The position numbers and the translations under genes are program-made. A stretch of 44,943 nt of DNA from a virus: IMG/VR virus record IMGVR_UViG_3300028840_004580, positions 1-44,943 of that record; one strand, given 5' to 3'. The notes beneath the pieces were generated by a model, which worked only from the letters and a program-made list of their open reading frames with translations, made no database searches and had not been told where the DNA came from. Shown piece by piece: positions 15,081 to 24,127 of this stretch (its first letter is position 1; each line of letters starts with the position of its first letter).

Positions 15081-17942
15081 ATGCAGTATGAGTCGGTCTA
15101 TATCGAGCACGCTGGGGATCTCGAAACGGTGGCAGCTGCGTGCCGGGGTTCTCGGACCATTGGGCTGGACTTCGAGGTCGCCCGGGTGGACACGGAGAAT
15201 CCGCCCTGCAGCCTGTCGGGGCTGACGGCGAAGCAGATCCGGAGAACGGCACTCGATCCGCACCTTGGTCGTCCTCGTCTGTTATCGCTCAACCCGGATG
15301 GGTGCAAAGAGGTCTTCGTGGTGGACCTCTTCAAGACGGGTGGGCCCGGGCCGATTCGAGATGCGCTTCACAACCCAGAGGCGGAGGTCGGGAAGGGGCG
15401 TCCGATCATCATCGGGCACAACCTGCAGTTCGACCAGAAGATGGCGCTGCACCACTACGACATGGCGTGGTGGCCGGTCTTCGACACGTACCGGGCTTCG
15501 TGTCTCGTCCACAATGGTCGCGGGGACAGCCGGAAGGGGCACAAGCTAGAGAAGCTCTACGAGCGTGATCTAGGCTTCGAGACCCGCGTCGAGGCGATGG
15601 GGAAGTCGGATTGGTCGCAGAACGAGCTCTCCGAGAAGCAGCTGGACTATGCCACGGAGGACGTGACGCATCTCCCTGACCTCCGGGAGACACTGCGGGA
15701 GCAGCTGCGGGAGCAGAAGCTCAACAAGGTCGCGCTCATCGAGTTCCAGGCGGTACTCCCGGAGGCCGTCATTGAACGGAACGGGTTCTGGGTGGACTGG
15801 GACGAGTGGAACCGGGTCGCGAGGGGTTACAGAGACAAACGGGATCGCTTCCGGGGTGAGCTTATGCGGGAGCTCCCGCACCCTGGGGGACAGCTCGGGC
15901 TCTTCGCGGATATCGGGGCTCCCTGGAACCTGAACTCTGCCCAGCAGATGCAGAGCGCTCTGGCTCGGTATGGGATCCGAGTCCCGGACACGAACGCGAT
16001 CACCCTGAAGCAGCAGTCCCTGAAGTATCCCATCATCGAGAAGATCGTGGACTTCCGGGAAGCGAAGCAGAGGTGGTCGTCTTTCGGGCCTAAGTACCAG
16101 CGCTTCCAGCACCCACTCACAGGGCGAGTCCACTCGAGTTTCTTCCCCTTCACGGGCGCGGGCAGGTACTCGAACAGCGATCCGAACCTGCAGCAGATCC
16201 CTCGGACGGCGGACTATCGCAATTGTTTCCGGGCTCGACCCGGGTTTGTCCTAGTTGGGGCCGACTACAGCCAGATCGAGCTCCGCATCATGGCGCAGCT
16301 CTCCCAGGACCCCGTGCTGTTGCAGCTCTTTCGGGAGGGGCACGACCCGCACAAGATGACCGCCAGCATCGTCATGGGGGTTCCGCTCCTGGGGGTGACG
16401 GGCGAACAGAGGCAGATGGCGAAGCCCATCAATTTTGGGCTGATTTATGGTCTGATGCCGAAGCGCCTGGTCTCTTACGCCTGGGCGAACTACGGCGTTC
16501 GGATGACCGAGAAGGAAGCGGTCCAGTTCCACCGGCGCTACTTCGATGGGTACGAGGGCGTGAGGGATTGGCAGCAGTTCGTCATGCGCGTGCACCGCCC
16601 GCGCGGGTTCTCCCGGACGCTCTCGGGTCGGAAGCGGTACCTGGAGAGCCATACCGACTACAACAACTACTACAACTGTGTGGATGCGGAGACGGAAGCC
16701 CTCACGAGGAGAGGGTGGGTGAAGGGTCCGGATCTTCGAAGAGACGACACTCTGCTCACGAAGAACGCGGATACGGGTGAGTTGGAGTGGCAGGACATGG
16801 ATGACCTGAAGACTTTCTCGGACTACAAAGGTCGGATCGTGTCTTTCCGGTCTCGGTCGTTCAACGCGGTGACGACTCCGCAACATCGGTGGCTCGTGAA
16901 GGACAAACATTCGGGACAGGACGTGTGCCGCATGAGCGACCAACTGTCGCAGTGGGGGGACTATCGAATCCACAGAACCGGGACGTACTCGGTTAGTGAG
17001 TCCTGCGTTTCGGACACTTCGGTGGAGCTTGTTGGCTGGTTGCTGACGGACGGTACGCTGTGTGAGCAGCGGGGGCGGAAGATTGCGAGGATCTATCAGA
17101 GTGCCCGAGCCAATGCGGGTAATGTGGAACGCATCGACGCGCTCTTCGAGCGTATCGATGTGGAATGTCTTACGGGTAGGTATCATTACCCGCAGCATTC
17201 GGACCGGGTCACGTGGGAACTCAAGCGGGACTTGGCGGAGCGGTTGCACCGCTTGTTCCCGGGGCGTTTGCTGTCGGCGGAGTTCTTGGGCTACCTCAAC
17301 AGGGATCAGGCGGTGCTCCTGATGGAGACGATGCTTCGAGGGGATGGCTGGACAGAGAAGGGGGGCCGTCAGCGTTTCTGCTGCCGTTCGAAGGAGGCAG
17401 CCGACGCTTTCCAAGCTCTGTGTGTGCTTGCCGGTGTAGCGACGACGTGCGCTGAACGGGATATGTCGAAGTACACGCCGAAGTCGGAGAAGCTTCAGAA
17501 TGTTCCGAAGGGCGGCACGTACTACGTGGTCAACCTGCTGAAGCGGACGCATGCGCAGGTGCTCCAGGGGCATCGGGAGGACAGGGAGGTGGAGGACTTT
17601 TTCGTGTGGTGTCCGATCGTCAAGAACACCTACTTCGTGGCACGTCGAGAGGGCCAGGTCTACATCACGGGCAACACTCCTGTGCAGGGCACTGGCGCGG
17701 ACGGTCTGAAGAACGCGCTCTGGTACGTCTGGCACCGCCTCAAGCGCTTCGGGTCCAGGGTCCAGATGGTGCACATGGTCCATGACGAGATCATCACCGA
17801 GGTCGAGGACGATCCTGATTTGGTGGCCGAGGTGAAGCACGAACTGCAAGAGGGCATGATCGAGGGGATCGTTCCCTTCCTGCCGGATGTTCCCGTAGAG
17901 GTGGACGCGAAAGCGGGGCCGACGTGGGCCTCTATCCACTGA
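15081..17942 (+). CDS. Family A DNA polymerase (Pol I type) with 3'-5' exonuclease, intein-containing precursor
   Basis: Replicative polymerase precursor of 953 residues; removing the intein (533-865) leaves about 620, usual for phage Pol I-type enzymes. Exonuclease motifs: 'TIGLDFEVAR' (D30, E32), 'IIGHNLQFDQ', 'LDYATEDVTHL'. Polymerase motifs: motif A 'VGADYSQIELRI' (D395), motif B 'QRQMAKPINFGLIYG', motif C 'VHMVHDEII' (H901, D902, E903 in precursor numbering). The intein splits the conserved 'N-TPVQGTGADG' segment between B and C, so splicing is needed for activity. It has its own promoter at 15034. No 5'-nuclease domain is present. It follows the giant-protein operon and precedes the packaging genes. 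Confidence 0.93.
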   Translation: MQYESVYIEHAGDLETVAAACRGSRTIGLDFEVARVDTENPPCSLSGLTAKQIRRTALDPHLGRPRLLSLNPDGCKEVFVVDLFKTGGPGPIRDALHNPEAEVGKGRPIIIGHNLQFDQKMALHHYDMAWWPVFDTYRASCLVHNGRGDSRKGHKLEKLYERDLGFETRVEAMGKSDWSQNELSEKQLDYATEDVTHLPDLRETLREQLREQKLNKVALIEFQAVLPEAVIERNGFWVDWDEWNRVARGYRDKRDRFRGELMRELPHPGGQLGLFADIGAPWNLNSAQQMQSALARYGIRVPDTNAITLKQQSLKYPIIEKIVDFREAKQRWSSFGPKYQRFQHPLTGRVHSSFFPFTGAGRYSNSDPNLQQIPRTADYRNCFRARPGFVLVGADYSQIELRIMAQLSQDPVLLQLFREGHDPHKMTASIVMGVPLLGVTGEQRQMAKPINFGLIYGLMPKRLVSYAWANYGVRMTEKEAVQFHRRYFDGYEGVRDWQQFVMRVHRPRGFSRTLSGRKRYLESHTDYNNYYNCVDAETEALTRRGWVKGPDLRRDDTLLTKNADTGELEWQDMDDLKTFSDYKGRIVSFRSRSFNAVTTPQHRWLVKDKHSGQDVCRMSDQLSQWGDYRIHRTGTYSVSESCVSDTSVELVGWLLTDGTLCEQRGRKIARIYQSARANAGNVERIDALFERIDVECLTGRYHYPQHSDRVTWELKRDLAERLHRLFPGRLLSAEFLGYLNRDQAVLLMETMLRGDGWTEKGGRQRFCCRSKEAADAFQALCVLAGVATTCAERDMSKYTPKSEKLQNVPKGGTYYVVNLLKRTHAQVLQGHREDREVEDFFVWCPIVKNTYFVARREGQVYITGNTPVQGTGADGLKNALWYVWHRLKRFGSRVQMVHMVHDEIITEVEDDPDLVAEVKHELQEGMIEGIVPFLPDVPVEVDAKAGPTWASIH
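16677..17675 (+). mobile_element. Intein with LAGLIDADG homing endonuclease in DNA polymerase
   Basis: 333 residues inserted between Asn (YYN) and Thr (TPVQGTG). Block A starts with Cys1 (CVDAETEALT), block B has 'TTPQHRW', and block G ends 'VYITGN' with Thr as +1 residue. The penultimate residue is Gly, not the usual His, a known but less common variant. Two dodecapeptide motifs, 'ELVGWLLTDGTL' and 'METMLRGDGWTE', mark an intact-looking LAGLIDADG endonuclease that would cut an intein-less allele. Reading frame is unbroken. Confidence 0.9.
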
Positions 17943-17949
17943 GGTCGAT

Positions 17950-17978
17950 TCGACAGAGGCCGGAGTAACCCGTACACT
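17950..17978 (+). promoter_or_regulatory. Promoter of the packaging/head operon
   Basis: TCGACA, 17-nt spacer, TACACT, in the 60-nt gap after the polymerase gene; AAAGGAGGG follows just before ATG 18003. An alternative -10 (TAGCAA at 17985) has no good -35. Confidence 0.45.
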
Positions 17979-18002
17979 TTGCGATAGCAAAGGAGGGTTG
18001 CA

Positions 18003-18716
18003 ATGCCTCGAAACATAGACATTTCGGACATTCCGCTCATCGACGGGCTCCCGAAGCCGATGAAGCCGATCAGTCGGACGACCCGCCCGGATGAGATCGA
18101 GCACCACTTGGCGCTACGGATTGCAGAGCATCCCGAGTACGCCAAGATCAAGGAGCCGATGGTGCGGGGCTTCTCTTTGGCTAAGACCGTGGAGTACGTT
18201 CAGGAGCGGCTCGGGTTGTTCAACGATGTGAACCCCAGCCACCTGGAGGGGGCTCTCCGGGAGGTTCGGAACAGCATCCCCAAAGAGGAGCTGGTTCGGG
18301 AGGCGCTTCCTTCGTTGCACAAGAAGGCGGTGGAGACTGTGACAGAAGGCCTGGATGTTCTGGAGGAGCTCAAGAGGCTGTACACGCTGCAGATGAAGCG
18401 GGTGGAGATCGACTTCCAGATCGAGCAGAACGTTCGGAAGCTCCTTCCGGGAACGCACCGTGAGGTGAAGGGCGCCCGGGAGATCTTGGCGACCTATGCC
18501 GAGGTGCAGATGGACTTCGGGCTTGTGAAGCGTAACCTCGGCACAGCGGAGGTCGCGGTGCACCAGCAGCCCGCACCTGTGGCCGAGATCATATCGAATC
18601 CGAAGTCGCGGCAGCGGGTCCTCGGGATGGCGCAGAAGATGCTGGCCCTGGGGGTGAAGCGTGAACAAGCGGCCGAGGAGGACAGCTCGATCGTCCAGGA
18701 TGAAAGCGCGGCATGA
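18003..18716 (+). CDS. Putative terminase small subunit / packaging accessory protein
   Basis: 237 residues, ATG preceded by AAAGGAGGG, stop overlapping the large terminase start (ATGA). The N-terminal half has a helix-turn-helix-like segment ('RGFSLAKTVEYVQERLGLF'), the middle is a long coiled-coil-forming helix ('LDVLEELKRLYTLQMKRVEIDFQIEQ', shown in part), and the C-terminus is disordered and acidic. DNA-binding plus coiled coil directly upstream of the large subunit is the usual arrangement of small terminases. No sequence signature confirms it, so the call rests on position and architecture. Confidence 0.5.
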   Translation: MPRNIDISDIPLIDGLPKPMKPISRTTRPDEIEHHLALRIAEHPEYAKIKEPMVRGFSLAKTVEYVQERLGLFNDVNPSHLEGALREVRNSIPKEELVREALPSLHKKAVETVTEGLDVLEELKRLYTLQMKRVEIDFQIEQNVRKLLPGTHREVKGAREILATYAEVQMDFGLVKRNLGTAEVAVHQQPAPVAEIISNPKSRQRVLGMAQKMLALGVKREQAAEEDSSIVQDESAA

Positions 18717-21700
18717 TTCACGAGGGTCAAGGAAGGGCGTGGTCGACGCAGACCGTTGATGAGCTGGAAGGGCTCATCATGAAGGACCTCGAGAGTTTCT
18801 CCGAGGAGGAGCGTGCGGTCCTGTTCAAGATCCTGGAAGAGGCCACGTCCGATCCGGAGTTCGACTTCCTCGGGGAAGGCGACCGGCTGATTGATTCGAT
18901 GACCAGCGCGCACTACAAGCGCCCTCTGGTCGACATGCACACTTTCGTCTACGACCCCTACTACCTCGGGGAGACCTGCGACGTCCTCTATCCGAAGCTC
19001 TATGACGATCTCGTGGAGATTTTCCAGGGCGACTACAACGAGATCATCTTCACGGGGGCTATCGGGTACGGGAAGTGTGTCGATGGGGACACGGAAGTGT
19101 TCGACGTCTCTACAGGGCGGCGCTCCCGCGTCCGCGACCTGGAGGCGCTCAAGGTGCAGTCTTTTTCCGCCGAGGGAAGGTCTCGAGTGTCGGACGCTAC
19201 CGCGTTCCCTTCGGGCAGGAAGCCGTGCGTGACACTGCGGTTGATGAGTGGGCAGTCCCTTGTTCTGAGTACAGATCACCCCGTATTGACAGGGCGTGGG
19301 TGGCTCCCTGCCGAGTCGATATCTGTGTCGGATCTGGTTGCGACCCCGCGCTCCTTGCCCTCCCCGGATAGTGGTCCGACGGTATCGGACGACGAGGTGA
19401 AGGTGGTGGGCTATCTCCTGGCGGACGGCGGGTGTACGGGTCCGATGCCCACGTTCACGAATATGCAGCCGGAAGTGTTGAAAGAGTACGCGGAGTGTAC
19501 GGAGCGCCTCGCGGATCGAGCCCGGATGACCGACCCCTCTCTTTCCTCGGCTGTTCCGGTCAAGGATGCGAACTCGGGTCAGGCGACTACGTATCGTTCG
19601 CGCGGCATGAAGTGGATTGTAGAGAGGTACGATCTCGCGCACACCGCTGCGGGGAAGCGCGTTCCGGCCGCTTTCTACGGTTTACCGGAGGACCAGCTAG
19701 CGCTGTTCCTCAACCGGATCTGGTCGTGTGATGGTCATCTGAACCTGCACAACAGGACGGCGGAGATAACGCTTGCCTCGGAGCGCATGGTACGGGACAT
19801 CCAGTTTCTTCTCCTTCGTTTGGGTATTCCTTCCCGTCATGCGCCCTGTCGGAAGACTTACACGCATCTCGGGGAGAAGCGGTCTTCGATGGCCTATCGG
19901 CTCAGCGTCAGTGGTCGCTCGGCCGTTTTGAGGTTTCTGGAGCGCCTCGGGGATATCAAGGGGAAGGAGAGCGCTAGCGCGGCTCTACGGGACGCCTGCT
20001 TTTCGGTGTCTTCCGTTCGGGAGTCGACGAATACGGATGTGGTGCCTGTCGACAAGGCGCGCCTATCTGCGGCGTTTGAAGAACTTGGAGATCGGGGGTG
20101 CGGGCTGAAGAAGCGGTTCGCTCTGGGAGGGCGTCACAGCAGTCGCAGTCGCTTTGAGGCGTTTGTGGACGCTACCGGATACTCGGGGGAGTGGGCCTGG
20201 TATGCAGGGTCGGACATTCTATGGGAGCGTGTTCGGAGCGTTGAGGATTCAGGTGTTCGGGAGGTGTTCGACCTGAGTGTTCCTGGAGACCACAACTTCG
20301 TAGCGAACGGGGTGGTCATTCACAACACTTTCGTGAGTTCTATTGGCATCTGTCGGGTGCTCTACGAGCTCTCGTGCATGCACGATCCTCAGAGAGCCCT
20401 GGGTGTCGGCGCGGACACGCCTGTGTCTGTGGCAGGCTTCTCCGCCAGTGAGGACCTCGCGAAAGAGGTCGTGCTCAAGAACGTCATCGGGAAGATCGCT
20501 GCTTCGCCCTACTTCGCGGAGCACTTCCCGTTTCGGGCCACGCAGAAGAACATCCGGTTCCCGAACAACGTTCTGGTGGTCGCGAAGGCCACGACGCCCC
20601 GGAGCGCCCTGGGTATGTCTCCCATCGCGGCGCTCATCGACGAGACCAATTTCATGCCGAAGCGGCGTTCCCGCAAGGACGACAACCGTTTCGGCGTGGT
20701 GAACATGGCGAAGGACATCTACGACAACCTGCGGCGCCGGCTCATCTCTCGGTATCGCAGGCAGTGGAAGCTCTTCCTGCCGTCGTCGAAGTCGACCCGG
20801 GACTCTTTCCTCGCGAAGCGGATCGGGAAGGCGAAGGCGGATCCTACTGTGTTTGTTCGGGACTATTCCCTCTGGGATGTGCAGCCAGACCACAGCATGG
20901 ACAACAGCTTCTTTGTCTTGTGCGGGAACGAGCAGATTCCGAGCAAGTTCGTGGAGGACGAGTTCGAGCTCAAGGTCCTGCAGGAGAACACCCCAGAGCG
21001 GACGGTCCTCATCGAGGTGCCGGACGACTTCCGGTTGGACTTCGAAGGCGACTTGGAGGGCGGCATCCGGGACTTCGCTGGGGTGGCCACGGTCGCGATG
21101 TCTCCGTTCATTCACCGGATCCACAAGATTTTGGGTATGAAGGACGACACCCGCGAGCACCCCTTTACGCACGAGGTCTTGGACCCGTCGAAGGGTGGCG
21201 GGGTCGTTTGGTCGAAGCTGGTCGAGAAGGTGAAGGTTCGGGATCCGAAGGGGCGCTGGGTGACGGTGTTGCAGCCGAAGCTCAACCCCCACGCTGTCCG
21301 TCACGTGCACATCGACCCCGCTCTCAACAACTGCTCTGCCGGGTTCTGCATGGGCCACATCGCGGGGACGAAGCGGGTCCAGCGCAGGGATTCGAAGCTG
21401 GCGGCGTACCCGGACGAGGCCCCTCTGTTCGTGGTGGACTTCGTTCTCGAGATCGTGCCCCCGGTCGGAGGAGAGCTGGACTTTGCGCTGTACCGGAAGC
21501 TGATCTACGAGTTCGTCGAGCACGGGTATCCGGTGCGGAGCGTGTCCATGGACCAGTGGCAGGCTATTGAGAGTCTGCAGCAGCTGGACAAGGCTGGTTT
21601 CTCTACGAGCCAGGTCAGCATGGACAGAACCTGGGATCCTTACCAGAATGTGAAGTCGGCCCTGTACGAAGACCGGGTGTCTTGCTACTACTATGAACCG

Positions 21701-22027
21701 TTGTTCTCTCAGCTGCGTGGTCTCGAGGCGGATTGGGAGAGGCGGAAGGTCACGAAGCCGGACGGCGGGTCGAAGGATGTGTCCGATGCACTTGCGGGGT
21801 GCTTGTACTCTCTGCTGCAGCAGCCTGTGCAGATGCCGATCGCGATGCTCAAGGGCATCTCAACCCACGCCGACCCTGATGCGATGCCCTGGATGGCAGA
21901 GCAGCAACATGCACTGGAAGCCGGCTACCAAGCGGCGCTGGCGAACGAGGAGTTGCGGTCGCCGAGTCTGGAGAATGACCCGGTGCTGGACTTCTTCATC
22001 CAAAGCGGAACGGACATACCTTTCTGA
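18713..22027 (+). CDS. terL: Terminase large subunit, intein-containing precursor
   Basis: DNA-packaging motor precursor of 1104 residues (about 687 after splicing). The ATPase Walker A 'GAIGYGK-T' is split by the intein (K121 then T539), Walker B plus catalytic Glu is 'AALIDETNFM' (D643, E644). The C-terminal nuclease shows acidic residues in 'HVHIDPALNN', 'SMDQWQAIE' and 'SKDVSDALAG', the RNase H-like pattern of headful-type terminases. It pumps DNA through the portal (22364) and cuts the concatemer. Insertion exactly at the nucleotide-binding lysine makes packaging depend on splicing. Confidence 0.92.
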   Translation: MIHEGQGRAWSTQTVDELEGLIMKDLESFSEEERAVLFKILEEATSDPEFDFLGEGDRLIDSMTSAHYKRPLVDMHTFVYDPYYLGETCDVLYPKLYDDLVEIFQGDYNEIIFTGAIGYGKCVDGDTEVFDVSTGRRSRVRDLEALKVQSFSAEGRSRVSDATAFPSGRKPCVTLRLMSGQSLVLSTDHPVLTGRGWLPAESISVSDLVATPRSLPSPDSGPTVSDDEVKVVGYLLADGGCTGPMPTFTNMQPEVLKEYAECTERLADRARMTDPSLSSAVPVKDANSGQATTYRSRGMKWIVERYDLAHTAAGKRVPAAFYGLPEDQLALFLNRIWSCDGHLNLHNRTAEITLASERMVRDIQFLLLRLGIPSRHAPCRKTYTHLGEKRSSMAYRLSVSGRSAVLRFLERLGDIKGKESASAALRDACFSVSSVRESTNTDVVPVDKARLSAAFEELGDRGCGLKKRFALGGRHSSRSRFEAFVDATGYSGEWAWYAGSDILWERVRSVEDSGVREVFDLSVPGDHNFVANGVVIHNTFVSSIGICRVLYELSCMHDPQRALGVGADTPVSVAGFSASEDLAKEVVLKNVIGKIAASPYFAEHFPFRATQKNIRFPNNVLVVAKATTPRSALGMSPIAALIDETNFMPKRRSRKDDNRFGVVNMAKDIYDNLRRRLISRYRRQWKLFLPSSKSTRDSFLAKRIGKAKADPTVFVRDYSLWDVQPDHSMDNSFFVLCGNEQIPSKFVEDEFELKVLQENTPERTVLIEVPDDFRLDFEGDLEGGIRDFAGVATVAMSPFIHRIHKILGMKDDTREHPFTHEVLDPSKGGGVVWSKLVEKVKVRDPKGRWVTVLQPKLNPHAVRHVHIDPALNNCSAGFCMGHIAGTKRVQRRDSKLAAYPDEAPLFVVDFVLEIVPPVGGELDFALYRKLIYEFVEHGYPVRSVSMDQWQAIESLQQLDKAGFSTSQVSMDRTWDPYQNVKSALYEDRVSCYYYEPLFSQLRGLEADWERRKVTKPDGGSKDVSDALAGCLYSLLQQPVQMPIAMLKGISTHADPDAMPWMAEQQHALEAGYQAALANEELRSPSLENDPVLDFFIQSGTDIPF
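19076..20326 (+). mobile_element. Intein with LAGLIDADG homing endonuclease in TerL
   Basis: 417 residues starting with Cys1 (CVDGDTEVFD) and ending with canonical 'VVIHN', +1 Thr. Block B is 'LVLSTDHPVL', block F 'REVFDLSVPGDHNFVANG'. Two LAGLIDADG-type motifs are visible ('VVGYLLADGG' and 'FLNRIWSCDGHL'), so both splicing and homing parts look intact. The Walker A lysine-threonine junction is a recurrent intein site in phage terminases. Confidence 0.92.
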
Positions 22028-22362
22028 TGGCTGGTCCACCTGAAGATGTGAAGCAGGTCCTCGAAGGCGTTTTCGGCGTCCGTCACGCTGGCTTCCGGGC
22101 TTTGTCCCCGGCGAAGGTCGATGCGGACAGGGCGGCGGAGGTGGCTTCTCTTCTGCCGTATGACGACGTGGTCCGGCAGTCGGCCGTTCTGGCGGCGCAG
22201 GCTGTCGCGGCCGGGTTGGAGTCGGTCGGGCTTCGGCCGGCGGACTACGGCGAGATGGAGCAGCTGCCGGGGATCGTCGCGAACAAGCTGTCGAAAGCCA
22301 TCCGGGCCAACTCGGATGAGTTTGTGGTCGCGTTTGTGCGGCAACTGTCTATGAGGGGCTGA
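22027..22362 (+). CDS. Hypothetical head-region protein
   Basis: 111 residues, start overlapping the terminase stop (TGATG), immediately upstream of the portal gene. Alanine-rich and helical, no transmembrane segment or cysteine motif. Unrecognised. Location suggests a packaging or portal-assembly accessory. Confidence 0.6.
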   Translation: MAGPPEDVKQVLEGVFGVRHAGFRALSPAKVDADRAAEVASLLPYDDVVRQSAVLAAQAVAAGLESVGLRPADYGEMEQLPGIVANKLSKAIRANSDEFVVAFVRQLSMRG

Positions 22363-22363
22363 T

Positions 22364-24127
22364 ATGAGCACACTCGGGGACACGCTACAGCGCGTGCGCA
22401 GACTGTTCGTCCGAGACAAGGAGCAGGCGCAGTTGCGCCTTTCCCAGGGGGCGACGTCGTCGTTCCTCCCCGGGAGCTCCTTCGACCTTCTCCAGAGCTA
22501 CGGCTTCGATGTGGTCGCGGACTACCTGCGCCTCGAGCAGGACCTCATGAGCCGTTTCGTCGACTACGAGTCGATGGACGATTACGGCGAGGTCGCGGCC
22601 ATCCTGAACATCTACGGGGACGACTCCACCCAGCCGGACACCCCGACGAATCGGCGGATCTGGATCGAGAGCCCGGACCGTGACCTGCAACAGCTCGGCA
22701 ACGACTTCCTCCACCGGGTTCTCCGGTTCGAGGAGGATTCGTGGTCGATCTCGCGCCAGATGTGCAAGATGGGGAACGACTACGAGGAGATCGTGGTACA
22801 CCCGGATGACGGCGTGGTGGCCTTGAACCACCTTCCGACGCACACAGTGCGGCGCGTGGAAGGTCCCCGCGGCGAGCTCTACGGCTTCGTTCAGGACTTC
22901 AACCGGAGAGTGGGCTACACCCCGAAAGAGTTCCACGATTTGGTCACGAAGCGCCTTCAGACGAAGGGCTCTTCGGACCGTTTCGGGCCGACGAAGACGG
23001 TGGGTTACGAGGGTGTCATCCCGTTCGAGCCGTGGCAGGTCGCTCATTTCAGGCACAGAGGGAAACACCGTAGGTCCGTGTACGGATATTCCGTACTCGA
23101 GCCCGCCCGCTGGATCTGGAAGCGGCTCATCCTGCTGGAAGACGCCGCTCTGATCTACCGTCTGCAGAGAGCTCCTGAGCGCTACGCCTTTTACGTGGAT
23201 GTTGGGAACCGGCCGCTGAACGAAGCGCTCAGATTGCTCCACACGGTGCGGCAGCAGTACAAGAAGAAGAAGTACATCAACCCCCGGACGAACAAGCTGG
23301 ATCTCAAGCTGGACATGCTGGCCCAGGACGAGGACATCTTCATCCCGGTGGTGAATGGTGCGGAAGCGACGCGCGTGGAAGTTCTCGGGGGCCCCTCGTG
23401 GCAGCACATGGAGGACATCGAGTACTTCTTGAACAAGCTCTTTGGGTCTCTCCACGTGCCGAAAGCGTACCTCTCTCAGGAAGAGGGCGTGAACCGGGCC
23501 ATTCTATCGAGCGAGGATGTCCGTTTTGCTCGGACGATCCTGCGGGTTCAGCAGGACTTGCGGCTGGGCGTGGAGAAGATTTTCCGCGTGCACCTGGCTG
23601 CAATTGGTATTCCGCCGGATGCGGTGGAGTTCGATGTTCGGTTCACGGTGCCCTCTTCGATCTTCGAGTTGGCGCAGCTCGAGGTGAAGAACGCCCGGGC
23701 CGACTTCGCTTCGAGAGTGCGTGAGCACGTGAGTCTGAGGTGGGTGCTCGAGAACGTTTACAATCTGAACGAAGACGAGATCAAGACGGTTGTTTCGGAG
23801 CGTGAGCACGAGCTCATTCAGCAGTCAGATGTGCAGGGTCGGGCTGATGCTACGATGCAGAAGCATACTATGGGAATGGGCGGTGGCGGCATGATGATGT
23901 CGCGGCCCCTCCCGCAAGTCCCGTCGCTGCTGGGTTTGCGCAGTCCTGTGTCGCCTGGTATCACTTTGCAGGAGTTGGAGGCCGGGAATCGGGCCGCCGA
24001 GCGGCGGGCGAAGGGCCAAATTGACCAGATGCTCCGTAGCAACTACGCTATCTCCCGGAAGGTGAATCAACTCCGGGGTCTCGTCCAAGATCTGCACTAC
24101 TCTCATCGTGGAAGGGCTGCCCGGTGA
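22364..24127 (+). CDS. Portal protein, T4 gp20-like
   Basis: 587 residues forming the dodecameric head gate through which DNA enters. Family features: the N-terminal region with 'DYESMDDYGEVAAILNIYGDDS', the 'VEVLGGPSWQHMEDIEYFLNKLF' and 'SLHVPKAYLSQEEGVN' segments, and the helical crown 'DVRFARTILRVQQDL', all typical of large myovirus portals. The C-terminus has a Gly/Met-rich stretch (MGMGGGGMMM). ATG follows GAGGGG. It overlaps the next gene by GTGA. Confidence 0.88.
   Translation: MSTLGDTLQRVRRLFVRDKEQAQLRLSQGATSSFLPGSSFDLLQSYGFDVVADYLRLEQDLMSRFVDYESMDDYGEVAAILNIYGDDSTQPDTPTNRRIWIESPDRDLQQLGNDFLHRVLRFEEDSWSISRQMCKMGNDYEEIVVHPDDGVVALNHLPTHTVRRVEGPRGELYGFVQDFNRRVGYTPKEFHDLVTKRLQTKGSSDRFGPTKTVGYEGVIPFEPWQVAHFRHRGKHRRSVYGYSVLEPARWIWKRLILLEDAALIYRLQRAPERYAFYVDVGNRPLNEALRLLHTVRQQYKKKKYINPRTNKLDLKLDMLAQDEDIFIPVVNGAEATRVEVLGGPSWQHMEDIEYFLNKLFGSLHVPKAYLSQEEGVNRAILSSEDVRFARTILRVQQDLRLGVEKIFRVHLAAIGIPPDAVEFDVRFTVPSSIFELAQLEVKNARADFASRVREHVSLRWVLENVYNLNEDEIKTVVSEREHELIQQSDVQGRADATMQKHTMGMGGGGMMMSRPLPQVPSLLGLRSPVSPGITLQELEAGNRAAERRAKGQIDQMLRSNYAISRKVNQLRGLVQDLHYSHRGRAAR

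Noticed and set aside
16251-18107. Minus-strand open frame of 618 codons opposite the polymerase
   Set aside because: Runs across polymerase motifs, the intein and the intergenic promoter; composition (R, H, L, P rich) is typical of an antisense shadow.
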